A stretch of 64,000 nt of DNA, taken from positions 58,576 through 122,575 of the forward strand of contig DASYKT010000025.1 in the NCBI GenBank assembly GCA_035995185.1, read 5' to 3'. Shown here piece by piece: positions 10,217 through 18,972 of this stretch. The first letter of the stretch is position 1, and every line of letters begins with the position of its first letter. This DNA is from DASYKT01 sp035995185 (GTDB lineage: Bacteria > Acidobacteriota > Blastocatellia > Pyrinomonadales > Pyrinomonadaceae). The notes under the pieces were generated by a model. That model did not search any database. It was not told the origin of the DNA and was given only the letters and a program-made list of their open reading frames with translations. The position numbers and the translations under genes were made by a program.

Positions 10217-11413
10217 TTAGTCCATTTTCTTGCGTATGAAAGTAGGTATTTCCATGTCCTCGATACGCAATGGCCCCCCCGAATTTGATGACGATGGCGG
10301 CGTCTGTTGCTGCTGCTGGCCCGGGGCTGAAGACTGAATCGGCGCGGAAGACATATTTGGCGTCTGTCCGACCGCGATAGGCTGCTGTTGATTAAAAGCC
10401 TCAGGGATCTTTTGCTGCTGCAGCGCCTGGGTAAAGCCGGTAGCGATGACCGTGATCTTTACTTCGTCCTTCATGTTTGGATCGATCACCGTGCCGAATA
10501 TGATGTCAGCGTCTTCATCGGCTTCTTCGTGAATGAGAGAAATGGCGGCCTCGATCTCATCAAGCGGCATATTCTCGGCACAGGTAATGTTTATCAACGC
10601 GCCCTTTGCGCCCTTGATGGAATTTTCTTCGAGCAGTTTGGAATCGATGGCGGCTTTCATCGCCGTCACGGCCGCGTGTTCGCCCTTGGCGTGGCCCACA
10701 CCCATCAAAGCGATGCCTTTGTTCTTCATTACCGCTTTAACATCGGCAAAATCCAGGTTGATCATGCCCGGAACGGTGATCAGATCGCTGATGCCCTGCA
10801 CGGCTTGGAGTAAAACCTCGTCCGCGCGGCGAAAAGCGTCGGTGATACCGATCTTGCCTTCCAATTCTTTTAAACGTGAGTTAGGAATGGAAATTATCGT
10901 ATCGACACAGTCACGCAATTCCGCCAACCCGCGGTTAGCGTGGTCCATTCTCTTTTTACCCTCGACCGAAAACGGCTTGGTCACGACCGCCACGGTCAGC
11001 GCACCCAGTTCCATGGCCAGCGCGGCTATCACCGGCACCGCACCGGTTCCCGTTCCGCCGCCCAGGCCCGCGGTAACAAAAACCATATCGGCGCCTTCGA
11101 TCACCTCGATGATCTTTTCAGTGTCTTCGAGCGCGGCCTTGCGTCCCACTTCCGGGTCCGAGCCTGCGCCGAGACCTCTGGTCAGTTGGCTGCCCAATTG
11201 AATTTTTGTCGGGGCCTTGGAAAGGTTCAGCGCCTGAAGGTCGGTATTCGCAACGATGAACTCGACACCCTTGATGCCGGCCTCGATCATGCGGTTGACG
11301 GCATTGCCGCCCCCGCCGCCGACGCCGATCAATTTGATCTTTGCTCCGGTCACGGGCGGTTCGTCTATAAAAATATTTATCTTACTGCCGACCTGTTGGG
11401 TTTCTACTTGCAT
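10217..11413 (-). CDS. ftsZ: Cell division protein FtsZ
   Basis: A 398-residue tubulin-like GTPase that forms the Z ring. IKLIGVGGGGGNAVNRM begins the nucleotide-binding fold, GGGTGTGAVP is the tubulin signature loop, and the T7 loop and C-terminal domain follow. A Gln/Pro/Ser linker leads to the conserved C-terminal peptide DMEIPTFIRKKMD, which binds FtsA and other partners. I place the start at ATG 11413 (MQVETQQ), preceded by AGAAGGAAGG at ribosome-binding distance; an in-frame ATG at 11455 lacks such a site and would add 14 atypical residues. It is the last gene of the dcw cluster and is separated from ftsA by 176 bp, which may hold its own promoter. Confidence 0.97.
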   Translation of the reverse strand: MQVETQQVGSKINIFIDEPPVTGAKIKLIGVGGGGGNAVNRMIEAGIKGVEFIVANTDLQALNLSKAPTKIQLGSQLTRGLGAGSDPEVGRKAALEDTEKIIEVIEGADMVFVTAGLGGGTGTGAVPVIAALAMELGALTVAVVTKPFSVEGKKRMDHANRGLAELRDCVDTIISIPNSRLKELEGKIGITDAFRRADEVLLQAVQGISDLITVPGMINLDFADVKAVMKNKGIALMGVGHAKGEHAAVTAMKAAIDSKLLEENSIKGAKGALINITCAENMPLDEIEAAISLIHEEADEDADIIFGTVIDPNMKDEVKITVIATGFTQALQQQKIPEAFNQQQPIAVGQTPNMSSAPIQSSAPGQQQQQTPPSSSNSGGPLRIEDMEIPTFIRKKMD

Positions 11414-11471
11414 AATTACCTTCCTTCTAAAATAAAAAACCTTTAACCAACCCAAATAATTTAACTTTTAT

Positions 11472-11501
11472 TTAATATTGCCGTGATAAGCTAGGTGGCA
11501 A
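11472..11501 (-). promoter_or_regulatory. Possible ftsZ promoter
   Basis: In the 176-bp ftsA-ftsZ gap the minus strand carries TTGCCA (11501-11496), an 18-bp spacer and TATTAA (11477-11472), about 60 bp before the ftsZ start. This is a moderate match to a sigma-70 promoter. A separate ftsZ promoter is common in dcw clusters, but here it is inferred only from this match. Confidence 0.3.
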
Positions 11502-11589
11502 CTTTATACTCTATATGTTGTGTTACTGGCGAAAAATCATACAACAATTTGCATAAAACTCCTAATCAAAACACAGCCTTAACCAAGCT

Positions 11590-12840
11590 TTAACGAAATT
11601 TTTCTCGCAGCGAAGAAAACCAATCGCCCATCTTCTGCGCCGCGCTGCGTGAACCGGCGCGGTCCTTGTGATCGCTTAGCTGTTCGCGCACCGAAGTCAG
11701 CACCAAACCGGCGGCCACCGCCCACTCCGGATTTTGTAAACCATCAACCAATCCGCCAAAATGATCGCGCTCCGGAACGCCTATTCTTGTCGGCGCGTCA
11801 AAGATCTGTTCCGCCACGTCCACCAGGCCGTGCAGGTTCGCGCCGCCGCCGGTCAGGATAATGCCGCTGGAAAGCTGACGCTCGCCGGTGGCGCGCCTTA
11901 CCTCGGCCGAGATGTGCTGTAAGATCTCGACCGCGCGCGGCTGCAGCATATCGCAAAGTATTTCCCGCGAAAGCTGCCGCGCCTGAGTTTTTCCGACCGG
12001 CATTACTTCAATGACTTCGCGCTTTTCTTCCTCGCTTAACCAGGGCATCGACACCACGCCGAAATCCCGTTTGATCTTTTCCGCATCGGAAATAGAAACC
12101 CGTAATCCCACCGCCACGTCCTTGGTAAAATGCATCCCGCCGAAAGGAAAAATAGCCGTGTGCTTGACCGTGCCGCCCTGAAAAATAACCACGCCCGTCA
12201 GATCGGCCCCGATATTTACCAGCGCGGAGCCGTATTCCTTATCGTCGTCAGTCAAAACCGCCTCGGCCGCAGCCAGCGGCTCCAAAAACATGCATTCGAT
12301 CTCTAAACCGGCGCGGTGAACGGCCTTCACTGCGTTTTGCCGGCCCACGCCGGGCGAAATTATCACGTGAACTTTGCTTTCCAGCCGCGCGCCGCGCATT
12401 CCGACCGGCTCGACGATCCCGTCCTGCCCGTCAACGATAAATTCCTGCGGCAAACGCTCGACGATCTCCCAGCCGACGGGAAGCTGCATCGCGCTGGCCG
12501 ATTCGATGACGCGATTCACGTCGTCATTGCTGATCTCGCGGCCGACGCCGGTCACCGCCACCACGCCGTGTTTGTTTTCGCCGCGCAGGTGCTCGCCGGA
12601 AAGATTGATGCTGACCAGCTGTACTTCGAGCCCGCTGATGCGCTCGGCATCTTCGACGGCTTTCTTGATCGACTCCGTGACCAGCTCGCTTTTAGCGACG
12701 ATGCCGCGTTTGATACCGCGCGATTCCGATTGCCCGATGCCGACTACTTCTACTATCCCGGCTTCGTTCACTTCGCCGATGACGCAGCGCACTTTACTGG
12801 TGCCGATGTCTAATCCAACTGAATGTATGTTTCGACTCAT
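11590..12840 (-). CDS. ftsA: Cell division protein FtsA
   Basis: A 416-residue actin-like ATPase that tethers FtsZ to the membrane. VGLDIGTSKVRCVIGEV is the phosphate-1 loop, the 1C domain lies at roughly residues 85-165 (starting VSINLSGEHLRGEN), LVNIGADLTGVVIF is the phosphate-2 region and GIILTGGGANLHGL the adenosine loop. The C-terminus MGDWFSSLREKFR is an amphipathic helix with basic and aromatic residues, the expected membrane-targeting sequence. It lies between ftsQ (28 bp upstream) and ftsZ, the usual order. Confidence 0.96.
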   Translation of the reverse strand: MSRNIHSVGLDIGTSKVRCVIGEVNEAGIVEVVGIGQSESRGIKRGIVAKSELVTESIKKAVEDAERISGLEVQLVSINLSGEHLRGENKHGVVAVTGVGREISNDDVNRVIESASAMQLPVGWEIVERLPQEFIVDGQDGIVEPVGMRGARLESKVHVIISPGVGRQNAVKAVHRAGLEIECMFLEPLAAAEAVLTDDDKEYGSALVNIGADLTGVVIFQGGTVKHTAIFPFGGMHFTKDVAVGLRVSISDAEKIKRDFGVVSMPWLSEEEKREVIEVMPVGKTQARQLSREILCDMLQPRAVEILQHISAEVRRATGERQLSSGIILTGGGANLHGLVDVAEQIFDAPTRIGVPERDHFGGLVDGLQNPEWAVAAGLVLTSVREQLSDHKDRAGSRSAAQKMGDWFSSLREKFR

Positions 12841-12868
12841 GTTTTTATTCTTTAGCTGCCGCTTAAAC

Positions 12869-13690
12869 TTAGCGCGAAACGACGACCACGTTTTTGCCGC
12901 GCGAGATCAGTGACGCTACCTGGCCCGTGTCTCTCATTTCCAGTGTCTTTAAAGCGTCCTGCAGGTGTTTGGCAAAATCTTCGCGGCCCAGCGAGATAGG
13001 AATTACCGCTCCGTCTTTGTCAGTAAAAACCTGCACATCTTCCATATCCGAGATGTTCACCGAGCTGATACGTTTATCCAGCTGCGAAATACGCAGCTCG
13101 TCCATCATTTTCTGATATATCTTTACACGCTGCTGATTCTGCTTTTGCGAATTTTCCGTTTTCTTCTCGTCCCAGCCCTTGAGCACGACCTGCGAACGCG
13201 CTTCTTCTTTAAAGACCGGCCCGAGGAAATTCGCTTCGCTGTCCGCCCACTGCAGTTCGCCCTGCTCCGGCTTGACGGCCACGGACGGCACGCTCTCTCT
13301 GATCCGCACGCGTAATCCGTCGGGCAGCACGCGCGAAACCACCGCCGACTTTACCCACGGAAGTTTTTCGATCTGCGCGCGGATCTCGGCAATGTCGGCA
13401 TTCCAAACACCGGCTTTGACCGCCGTCATCTGGGCCGTGCGGCGAATGTCATCTTCCGAGGAACGCGAAACACCATAGATCTCTACGGCTTTGACCCCGA
13501 AAAAAGAAGACGCGGTCACTTTCTGATAGGCGGATGCCACCAGCCACAAGATGCAGGCCGCCATCGCCAGCATAAAAACCGCCGGGACGTAATAATTTAA
13601 CAGCGCCGAATTTTTAGCGCGGCTTTTGCGTGCTGTGGTTTTATTTCCCCGACTGCTTCTCGGCCTGACAGGTTTTTTTAAGGTCACCAT
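12869..13690 (-). CDS. ftsQ: Cell division protein FtsQ/DivIB
   Basis: A 273-residue bitopic protein. A strongly basic cytoplasmic N-terminus of about 30 residues (KKPVRPRSSRGNKTTARK) is followed by one membrane segment (YYVPAVFMLAMAACILWLV) and a POTRA-type domain (VKAVEIYGVSRSSEDDIRRT) and FtsQ domain outside. FtsQ links early and late division proteins through FtsB and FtsL. It lies between murC (33 bp upstream) and ftsA. Sequence conservation in this family is low, so the call rests on domain order and cluster position, both of which fit well. Confidence 0.9.
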   Translation of the reverse strand: MVTLKKPVRPRSSRGNKTTARKSRAKNSALLNYYVPAVFMLAMAACILWLVASAYQKVTASSFFGVKAVEIYGVSRSSEDDIRRTAQMTAVKAGVWNADIAEIRAQIEKLPWVKSAVVSRVLPDGLRVRIRESVPSVAVKPEQGELQWADSEANFLGPVFKEEARSQVVLKGWDEKKTENSQKQNQQRVKIYQKMMDELRISQLDKRISSVNISDMEDVQVFTDKDGAVIPISLGREDFAKHLQDALKTLEMRDTGQVASLISRGKNVVVVSR

Positions 13691-13723
13691 TTTCTTTTCA
13701 TTCCCTCACAAAAAAGAGCGATA

Positions 13724-15103
13724 TTACTGACTCAACAATTCCAGCATCTGATCGGAAAGTTTGGAAACGCTTCCCGCGCCTAAAGTTATCAAGAGATCCC
13801 CGTCCTTTAAATATTCGCGGACCTTTTCCACGGCGATTTCGATGTCGCCGATGTAATGAACATTCTTATGTCCGAACTGCCTGATCTTTTCGGTCAGGAT
13901 CTCAGCCGTGACACCCTCGATCGGGTTTTCGCTGGCGGCATAGATGTCGCAGACAAAAAGCACGTCGGCGTTGTTAAAAGAGCGCGCAAAATCTTCCATC
14001 AGATCCTGGGTGCGCGTGTATCGGTGCGGCTGAAAAATCACCACCGTGCGTTTTCCGCCCGAACCGTTTTTGGCGGCGGACAGCGTGGCGGTAATTTCCG
14101 TCGGGTGATGCCCGTAATCGTCCACGATCGTGATGCCCTGGGCCTCGCCTTTGAATTGAAAACGGCGGTTGGCATTCTTGAACTTGCCCATTCCTTCACT
14201 GATCTTTTCAAACGGGATCTCTAATTCCAAGCCCACGGCGATCGCGGCCAACGCATTGTAGACGTTATGCTTACCCGGAACCGGCAGATGCACTTCACCG
14301 AGCATCTGGTCGCCCTCCGTAACCATAAAGGTCGAGCCGAACTGGTCATCGTAACGGACCTCGGAAGCGGAAATATCCGCCTGCGCGGTAAAACCATAGG
14401 TCACGCGGCGGCGTTTGACGAAGGGGATGATCGCCTGCACATTCGGATCGTCGAGACACAAGATGGCCGCGCCGTAAAAAGGAACTTTGTTGACAAAATC
14501 GCGAAAGCAGGACAAAACGTCGATCATGTCCGCGTAGCTGTCCATGTGTTCGCGGTCGATGTTGGTCACGATGGCGATGGTCGGATAGAGCATCAGAAAA
14601 GAGCGGTCGCTCTCATCGGCTTCCGCCACCATCCAATCGCTGCTCCCAAGCCGCGCATTCGAACCGAGCGTATCGACCACACCGCCGACGATCGTGGTTG
14701 GATCGATCCCCGCATTGCCCAAAACCGTCGCGACCATCGAAGTAGTGCTCGTCTTGCCATGCGAACCGGCGACGGCGACCGAATAGGGTTTCAAGGTCAT
14801 CAGTTCCGCCAGCATTTCCGCGCGCGGTATGACCGGGATATTTTTATGCTTGGCGATGACCACTTCCGGGTTATCGTCGCGCACCGCCGACGAATAAACG
14901 ACGACCTGCGCTTCGCCGACGTTTTCCGCCGCATGGCCTTCATGAACGCGGATGCCCATTTTTTCCAGCCGGTCGGTGACTTTGGATTTTTTCAGGTCCG
15001 AGCCTGACACCTCGAAACCGAGGTTGGCCAGTACTTCCGCGATGCCGGACATGCCGATGCCGCCGATACCGATAAAATGAACATATTTAACGTGAAGAAA
15101 CAT
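13724..15103 (-). CDS. murC: UDP-N-acetylmuramate--L-alanine ligase
   Basis: A 459-residue Mur ligase that adds L-Ala to UDP-MurNAc using ATP. The N-terminal Rossmann-like domain begins VHFIGIGGIGMSGIAEVL, the ATP-binding P-loop is AGSHGKTSTTSM near residue 110, and NIDREHMDSY and DDYGHHPTEI are characteristic MurC segments of the central and C-terminal domains. It lies between murG and ftsQ in the dcw cluster. murB and ddl, which often accompany it, are not in the window. Confidence 0.96.
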   Translation of the reverse strand: MFLHVKYVHFIGIGGIGMSGIAEVLANLGFEVSGSDLKKSKVTDRLEKMGIRVHEGHAAENVGEAQVVVYSSAVRDDNPEVVIAKHKNIPVIPRAEMLAELMTLKPYSVAVAGSHGKTSTTSMVATVLGNAGIDPTTIVGGVVDTLGSNARLGSSDWMVAEADESDRSFLMLYPTIAIVTNIDREHMDSYADMIDVLSCFRDFVNKVPFYGAAILCLDDPNVQAIIPFVKRRRVTYGFTAQADISASEVRYDDQFGSTFMVTEGDQMLGEVHLPVPGKHNVYNALAAIAVGLELEIPFEKISEGMGKFKNANRRFQFKGEAQGITIVDDYGHHPTEITATLSAAKNGSGGKRTVVIFQPHRYTRTQDLMEDFARSFNNADVLFVCDIYAASENPIEGVTAEILTEKIRQFGHKNVHYIGDIEIAVEKVREYLKDGDLLITLGAGSVSKLSDQMLELLSQ

Positions 15104-15127
15104 CTTGTTTACCTATGATCCTGTCAT

Positions 15128-15173
15128 CTGCCTACTGCCTACTGCCGCCGCTTACTGCTTCTGCCTACTTCTT
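15128..15173. repeat. Short direct word repeats between murC and murG
   Basis: The 61-bp gap between murC and murG contains CTGCCTACTGCCTACTGCC followed by CTTACTGCTTCTGCCTACTTC, direct repeats of the word CTGCCTA. No opposing arm is visible. It resembles one arm of the word-repeat inverted elements found in other gaps. Confidence 0.5.
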
Positions 15174-16250
15174 ATTCTTAACGGCCAGTTCCTCGATCAT
15201 ATCCACCGCGATCTTGGCGGCGTCCGCTTTCGCCAACCCACGCGCCGCTTCTTCCATCAAGGCCAGTTTTTCCGGCGCATCGATCAGGGCCTTTATTTCA
15301 TTTGCCAACCGCTCGCCGCTCAGATCGGCCTGCAATATCATTACCGCCGCTCCGCACGTTTCGAGCGCCTCGGCGTTCTTGCGCTGGTGGTCGTCGGCCG
15401 CGGTCGGCAGCGGCACCATCACCGCCGCTTTTCCGGCTGCCGCCAGCTCGGCGCAGGTCGTAGCGCCGGCGCGGCAAATTATCAGATCGGTGTCGGCAAA
15501 GACGGAAACCATGTCCGAAATATATGGCCGCACATCGGCGCCCGACCAGCCGGCATCCGCATAACCCTTGCGCACATTTTCCAGATCGGCCTCGCCGGTT
15601 TGATGCGTGATGTGCAATTTTTCCAAATAACTATCGAGAAACCGGAGCGCCTCGATCATCGCATTATTGATCGCGCGCGCGCCTTGTGAGCCGCCGAAGA
15701 TAAGCAGATGAAAATCATTCTCTTCTCTCTCTTTCGGCTTGATGTCAAAAAACTCGCCGCGAACGGGATTTCCCGTGATCACGCCCTTGCCTGGAAAAAA
15801 CTTCTGCGCTTCTTCGAAAGTCAGCGCCGCTTTATCAATGAACCGCGCCAGTTTGCGGTTGGTAAAACCGGGCAGCGCGTTTGATTCCATCGCCATTGTC
15901 GGCACGCCCATAAAATACGCCATCAGCAAAACCGGCCCAGAAACATAACCGCCCGCGCCAACCACCACATCCGGGCGAAAATCCTTTATCAATTTCCACG
16001 CTTCGAAAAACCCGCGCGGTAAAAGCAGTGCGCCCTTTATCTTTCCCGCCACGCCGACGTTTTTCAGTCCCGTGCTTTTTATCAAAGAGAGTTCAAAACC
16101 GGCTTCGGGTACGAGTTTTTTCTCCAGCCCCTTGGCCGTGCCGACAAACCGCACGATAGAATCCGGATCGCGCTGTTTTATCTCATTGGCGACGGCGATA
16201 CCCGGATAGATATGCCCGCCTGTACCGCCCGCGGCGATCATCACTCGCAT
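15165..16250 (-). CDS. murG: UDP-GlcNAc:lipid I N-acetylglucosaminyltransferase
   Basis: A 361-residue GT-B glycosyltransferase that converts lipid I to lipid II on the inner face of the membrane. AAGGTGGHIYPGIAVA is the N-terminal glycine-rich loop, VVGAGGYVSGPVLL and FGGSQGARAINNAM are further MurG motifs, and ICRAGATTCAELAAAGKAAVMVPLP forms the donor-binding segment with the conserved Glu. It begins 3 bp after the ftsW stop, so the two are probably translationally coupled; FtsW acts with MurG's product. Confidence 0.96.
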   Translation of the reverse strand: MRVMIAAGGTGGHIYPGIAVANEIKQRDPDSIVRFVGTAKGLEKKLVPEAGFELSLIKSTGLKNVGVAGKIKGALLLPRGFFEAWKLIKDFRPDVVVGAGGYVSGPVLLMAYFMGVPTMAMESNALPGFTNRKLARFIDKAALTFEEAQKFFPGKGVITGNPVRGEFFDIKPKEREENDFHLLIFGGSQGARAINNAMIEALRFLDSYLEKLHITHQTGEADLENVRKGYADAGWSGADVRPYISDMVSVFADTDLIICRAGATTCAELAAAGKAAVMVPLPTAADDHQRKNAEALETCGAAVMILQADLSGERLANEIKALIDAPEKLALMEEAARGLAKADAAKIAVDMIEELAVKNKK

Positions 16251-16253
16251 ATC

Positions 16254-17435
16254 TTAAGCCTCTCTCGTTCTGGCCCGCGCCACCCTGCGCCGCCCGCTGG
16301 TTCTCCGCGCGGCGTCAGATTCGTCTTCGGGATTTTCCAACTCGACAAAACCGGCGTGCTGCGAAATGTTGAGCAATATCCCCACCGATATCAGCGTCAT
16401 CAATATCGATGAACCGCCATAGGAAATGAACGGCAGCGGTATCCCTTTGGTCGGCAAAATCCCGAGCACCACACTGATGTTAAAGAACGCCTGTACGATG
16501 ATCCCGGTGATCAGCCCGATGCCGAGCAGTTTGCCAAACCGGTCCGGCGCCATTAAAGCCGCGCGCGTGCCGCGCCAAAGTAAAAATCCGAAAGCTAAAA
16601 CCACTAATAGAGCGCCTACCAACCCGAATTCCTCAGCCACCACCGCAAAAATAAAATCCGAATACGGGAAAGGAAGGTAAAAAAGCTTCAGTTGCCCGTG
16701 CGCAAAACCTTCACCGAAAATTCCGCCGGAGCCGACCGCCATCAGCGATCGCGTAACCTGGTAACCGACCCCGTTTTCGTCCTGCCACGGATCGAGATAT
16801 GAGCCGAGCCGAGCCATGCGATACGGCTGAAAGACCAGCGCTCCCACGAATACGACCAGTATCCCCGCGCCCACCGCCGCGATGTGAAAAAGCCGCGCGC
16901 CGGCCGTAAAATATACGACGGTAAAGATCGCCGCCATCACGATGACCGTTCCCAGGTCAGGTTCGACCAGGATCATCGCCGACAATACCCCCAACACCAT
17001 CAGGCACGGCAGGATCGTCTTCTTAAATTCGCCGACGGTCTTTTCATTCTTTGTCAAAAAATAAGCGAGAAACAAAGAAAGCACCGGCTTGGCTATTTCA
17101 GACGGCTGAAATGTAAAACCTGACAGTTTTAACCAGCGCCGCGCGCCGTTCGTCGGCGGAAAGAAAAAGACGGCGGCGAGCAGGATCATTGTAATTGTCA
17201 AACATCCGATGATAAGCCACTCATTTTCGAGCCTTTTATAATGTATCTGCGAAATCCCCAGCATCAGCACGATGCCGACCATCGTAAAAACAAGCTGCTT
17301 GGTGAAATAACTGTATTGATTGTTTTCACGCAGCGCGATCATCGCCGACGCGCTATAAACCATCATCACGCCAAAAAGCGCCAGCGCGACCGACACCGCA
17401 AAAAGCCACCAATCCATTCTCAGTTTTTTCGCCAT
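16254..17435 (-). CDS. ftsW: Peptidoglycan glycosyltransferase FtsW (SEDS family)
   Basis: A 393-residue SEDS protein with about ten membrane segments. Family landmarks are AARWLKL-like GARRWLKLSGFTFQPSEIAK after the second pair of helices, VEPDLGTVIVM, YQVTRSLMAVGSGGIFGEGF and the C-terminal ILPTKGIPLPFISYGGSS. It polymerises lipid II during septation together with the transpeptidase encoded upstream (ftsI). The cytoplasmic tail is Arg-rich. It sits between murD and murG. Confidence 0.95.
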   Translation of the reverse strand: MAKKLRMDWWLFAVSVALALFGVMMVYSASAMIALRENNQYSYFTKQLVFTMVGIVLMLGISQIHYKRLENEWLIIGCLTITMILLAAVFFFPPTNGARRWLKLSGFTFQPSEIAKPVLSLFLAYFLTKNEKTVGEFKKTILPCLMVLGVLSAMILVEPDLGTVIVMAAIFTVVYFTAGARLFHIAAVGAGILVVFVGALVFQPYRMARLGSYLDPWQDENGVGYQVTRSLMAVGSGGIFGEGFAHGQLKLFYLPFPYSDFIFAVVAEEFGLVGALLVVLAFGFLLWRGTRAALMAPDRFGKLLGIGLITGIIVQAFFNISVVLGILPTKGIPLPFISYGGSSILMTLISVGILLNISQHAGFVELENPEDESDAARRTSGRRRVARARTREA

Positions 17436-17446
17436 CTACTACTTTA

Positions 17447-17499
17447 TGTAGCGCCGCCATCTGCGGCTTTTTTTGTAGCGCCGGCGCTACGATGCTACG
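17447..17499. repeat. Short GTAGCGCC-family element overlapping the murD end
   Basis: Contains GTAGCGCCGCCATCTGCGGC, a T-run, and the perfect 16-bp palindrome GTAGCGCCGGCGCTAC at 17475-17490. It is a reduced relative of the four-hairpin elements at 32950, 41108 and 48116. The palindrome covers the murD stop codon, and the adjoining GATGCTAC encodes its last residues. Confidence 0.7.
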
Positions 17500-18875
17500 T
17501 TCGCCTTTGTACCAAGTGCTCTCACTTCGCTCTTAAAAATTTCACCGCGCTGCTCAAAGCTCTTGAACATATCAAAACTGGCGCATGCCGGGGCGAGCAA
17601 AACCACGTCGTTCTTGTGTGCCGCCGCGAAAGACTTCTCTACCGCGTCTTTCATATCGCCCGCGCGGATGATCTGCGCGTGGTTTTTCAACTGGCTTTCG
17701 ATGTTGTCAGCGTCTTCGCCGATCAAAACCAGCGCGCGAACTCGTGTTTTTACCAGTTCAGCCAAGGGTTCGTATGGCGCATTTTTTCCGCGCCCGCCGA
17801 GTATCAAAACTATCTGCCCTTCTTCGTCACCCGCCAGCGCTTCCAGGGCCTTCAAAGTGGCATCGACGCTGGTCGCCTTTGAATCGTTATAAAATTTCAC
17901 GTCTTCGACAGAAGTGACTAGCTCCAGGCGATGCTCGACCGGCTGAAAATTTCGCACCGTCTCGCGCATCGACGCGGGATCGGCGCCGCATGCCAGCCCG
18001 GCGGCAAAGCTCGCCAATACGTTTTGCACGTTGTGGATGCCGCGAAGATTCATTTCATCGCGCGTTGTCAAAACTTTTTCGCTGCCACCGGCGCGGCAAA
18101 CCAGCTCGCGGCCGCGCATGAACAAGCCTTCATCCAGTTCGCGGCTGGTGCTAAAAAACGAAACGTGCGCTTTCAACCCTGCTGCCCAAGACGAAGTGAT
18201 CTCGTCGTCCCCATTTAATATCGCCACGTCATCAGCCGTCTGGTTCATAAAGAGGCGATGTTTCGCGGCGGCGTAATCGGTAAAAAGATCGTAGCGGTCC
18301 ATGTGGTTCGGCGTGACGTTGAGCGCCACGGCCACATTCGGACGAAAATCGACGATGGTTTCAAGTTGAAAACTGGAAAGTTCGACCACGGTCCACGTAT
18401 CGTCGTCCGAAGTTTCCGCCAGCGAGATCAGCGCCGTGCCGATATTGCCGCCGACCTGGGTTTTTAATCCCGCGTCTTTTAACATCTGCCCGATCAAAGT
18501 CGTCGTGGTCGTCTTGCCGTTTGAGCCGGTGATGCCGACGATGCGGCCTTTCATAAAACGGTAGGCAAGCTCGACCTCCCCGATAACTTCGCCGTCCGCC
18601 CGGTCAACATAACGCGCCGGAACGCTCGAGGTCGGAACACCGGGTGAGATAACAACCAGTTCGATCTGGTCGAGCAGCCACGACGGCAGCATCCCGTCCA
18701 TCAATCCAATGCCCTGCTCTTTCAAACCACGCGCTTCTTCACTCCATTCGGCCACGGGCTTTTTATCGTGCAGCGCGACCACCACTCCCCGCGCCGCCAA
18801 AAATTTCGCCGACCCCACGCCGCTTTTGCCCGCTCCGAGCACCAAAGTTTTTTTGCCCTGTAATTCCATTCGCAA
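17487..18875 (-). CDS. murD: UDP-N-acetylmuramoyl-L-alanine--D-glutamate ligase
   Basis: A 462-residue Mur ligase that adds D-Glu. KKTLVLGAGKSGVGSAKFL is the N-terminal nucleotide-like fold, GITGSNGKTTTTTLIGQML the P-loop near residue 113, LNVTPNHMDRYDLFTDYAAAK the central-domain motif and FYNDSKATSVDATLKAL the C-terminal signature. The last residues (NVAS) and the stop are encoded by a GTAGCGCC-family repeat. The gene lies between mraY and ftsW; the 97-bp gap to mraY is filled by another inverted repeat. Confidence 0.96.
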   Translation of the reverse strand: MRMELQGKKTLVLGAGKSGVGSAKFLAARGVVVALHDKKPVAEWSEEARGLKEQGIGLMDGMLPSWLLDQIELVVISPGVPTSSVPARYVDRADGEVIGEVELAYRFMKGRIVGITGSNGKTTTTTLIGQMLKDAGLKTQVGGNIGTALISLAETSDDDTWTVVELSSFQLETIVDFRPNVAVALNVTPNHMDRYDLFTDYAAAKHRLFMNQTADDVAILNGDDEITSSWAAGLKAHVSFFSTSRELDEGLFMRGRELVCRAGGSEKVLTTRDEMNLRGIHNVQNVLASFAAGLACGADPASMRETVRNFQPVEHRLELVTSVEDVKFYNDSKATSVDATLKALEALAGDEEGQIVLILGGRGKNAPYEPLAELVKTRVRALVLIGEDADNIESQLKNHAQIIRAGDMKDAVEKSFAAAHKNDVVLLAPACASFDMFKSFEQRGEIFKSEVRALGTKANVAS

Positions 18876-18968
18876 TTTTCGTGTTTTTCGTGTGTTTCGT
18901 GGTTACTTCTTAGAAATATTTACTACCACGTACTAAGACTGAACCACGAATCACACGAACCACACTAA
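18876..18968. repeat. CGTGTGTTTCGTGGTT inverted element between murD and mraY
   Basis: The left arm TTTTTCGTGTGTTTCGTGGTT (18893-18904 region) faces a right arm AACCACGAATCACACGAACC (from 18940), imperfect reverse complements around an AT-rich loop. The same words make the perfect 30-bp repeat at 45365-45460 and recur at the window end. It fills the gap between two co-directional dcw genes, so read-through must occur if the cluster is one transcript. Confidence 0.75.
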
Positions 18969-18972
18969 ACAA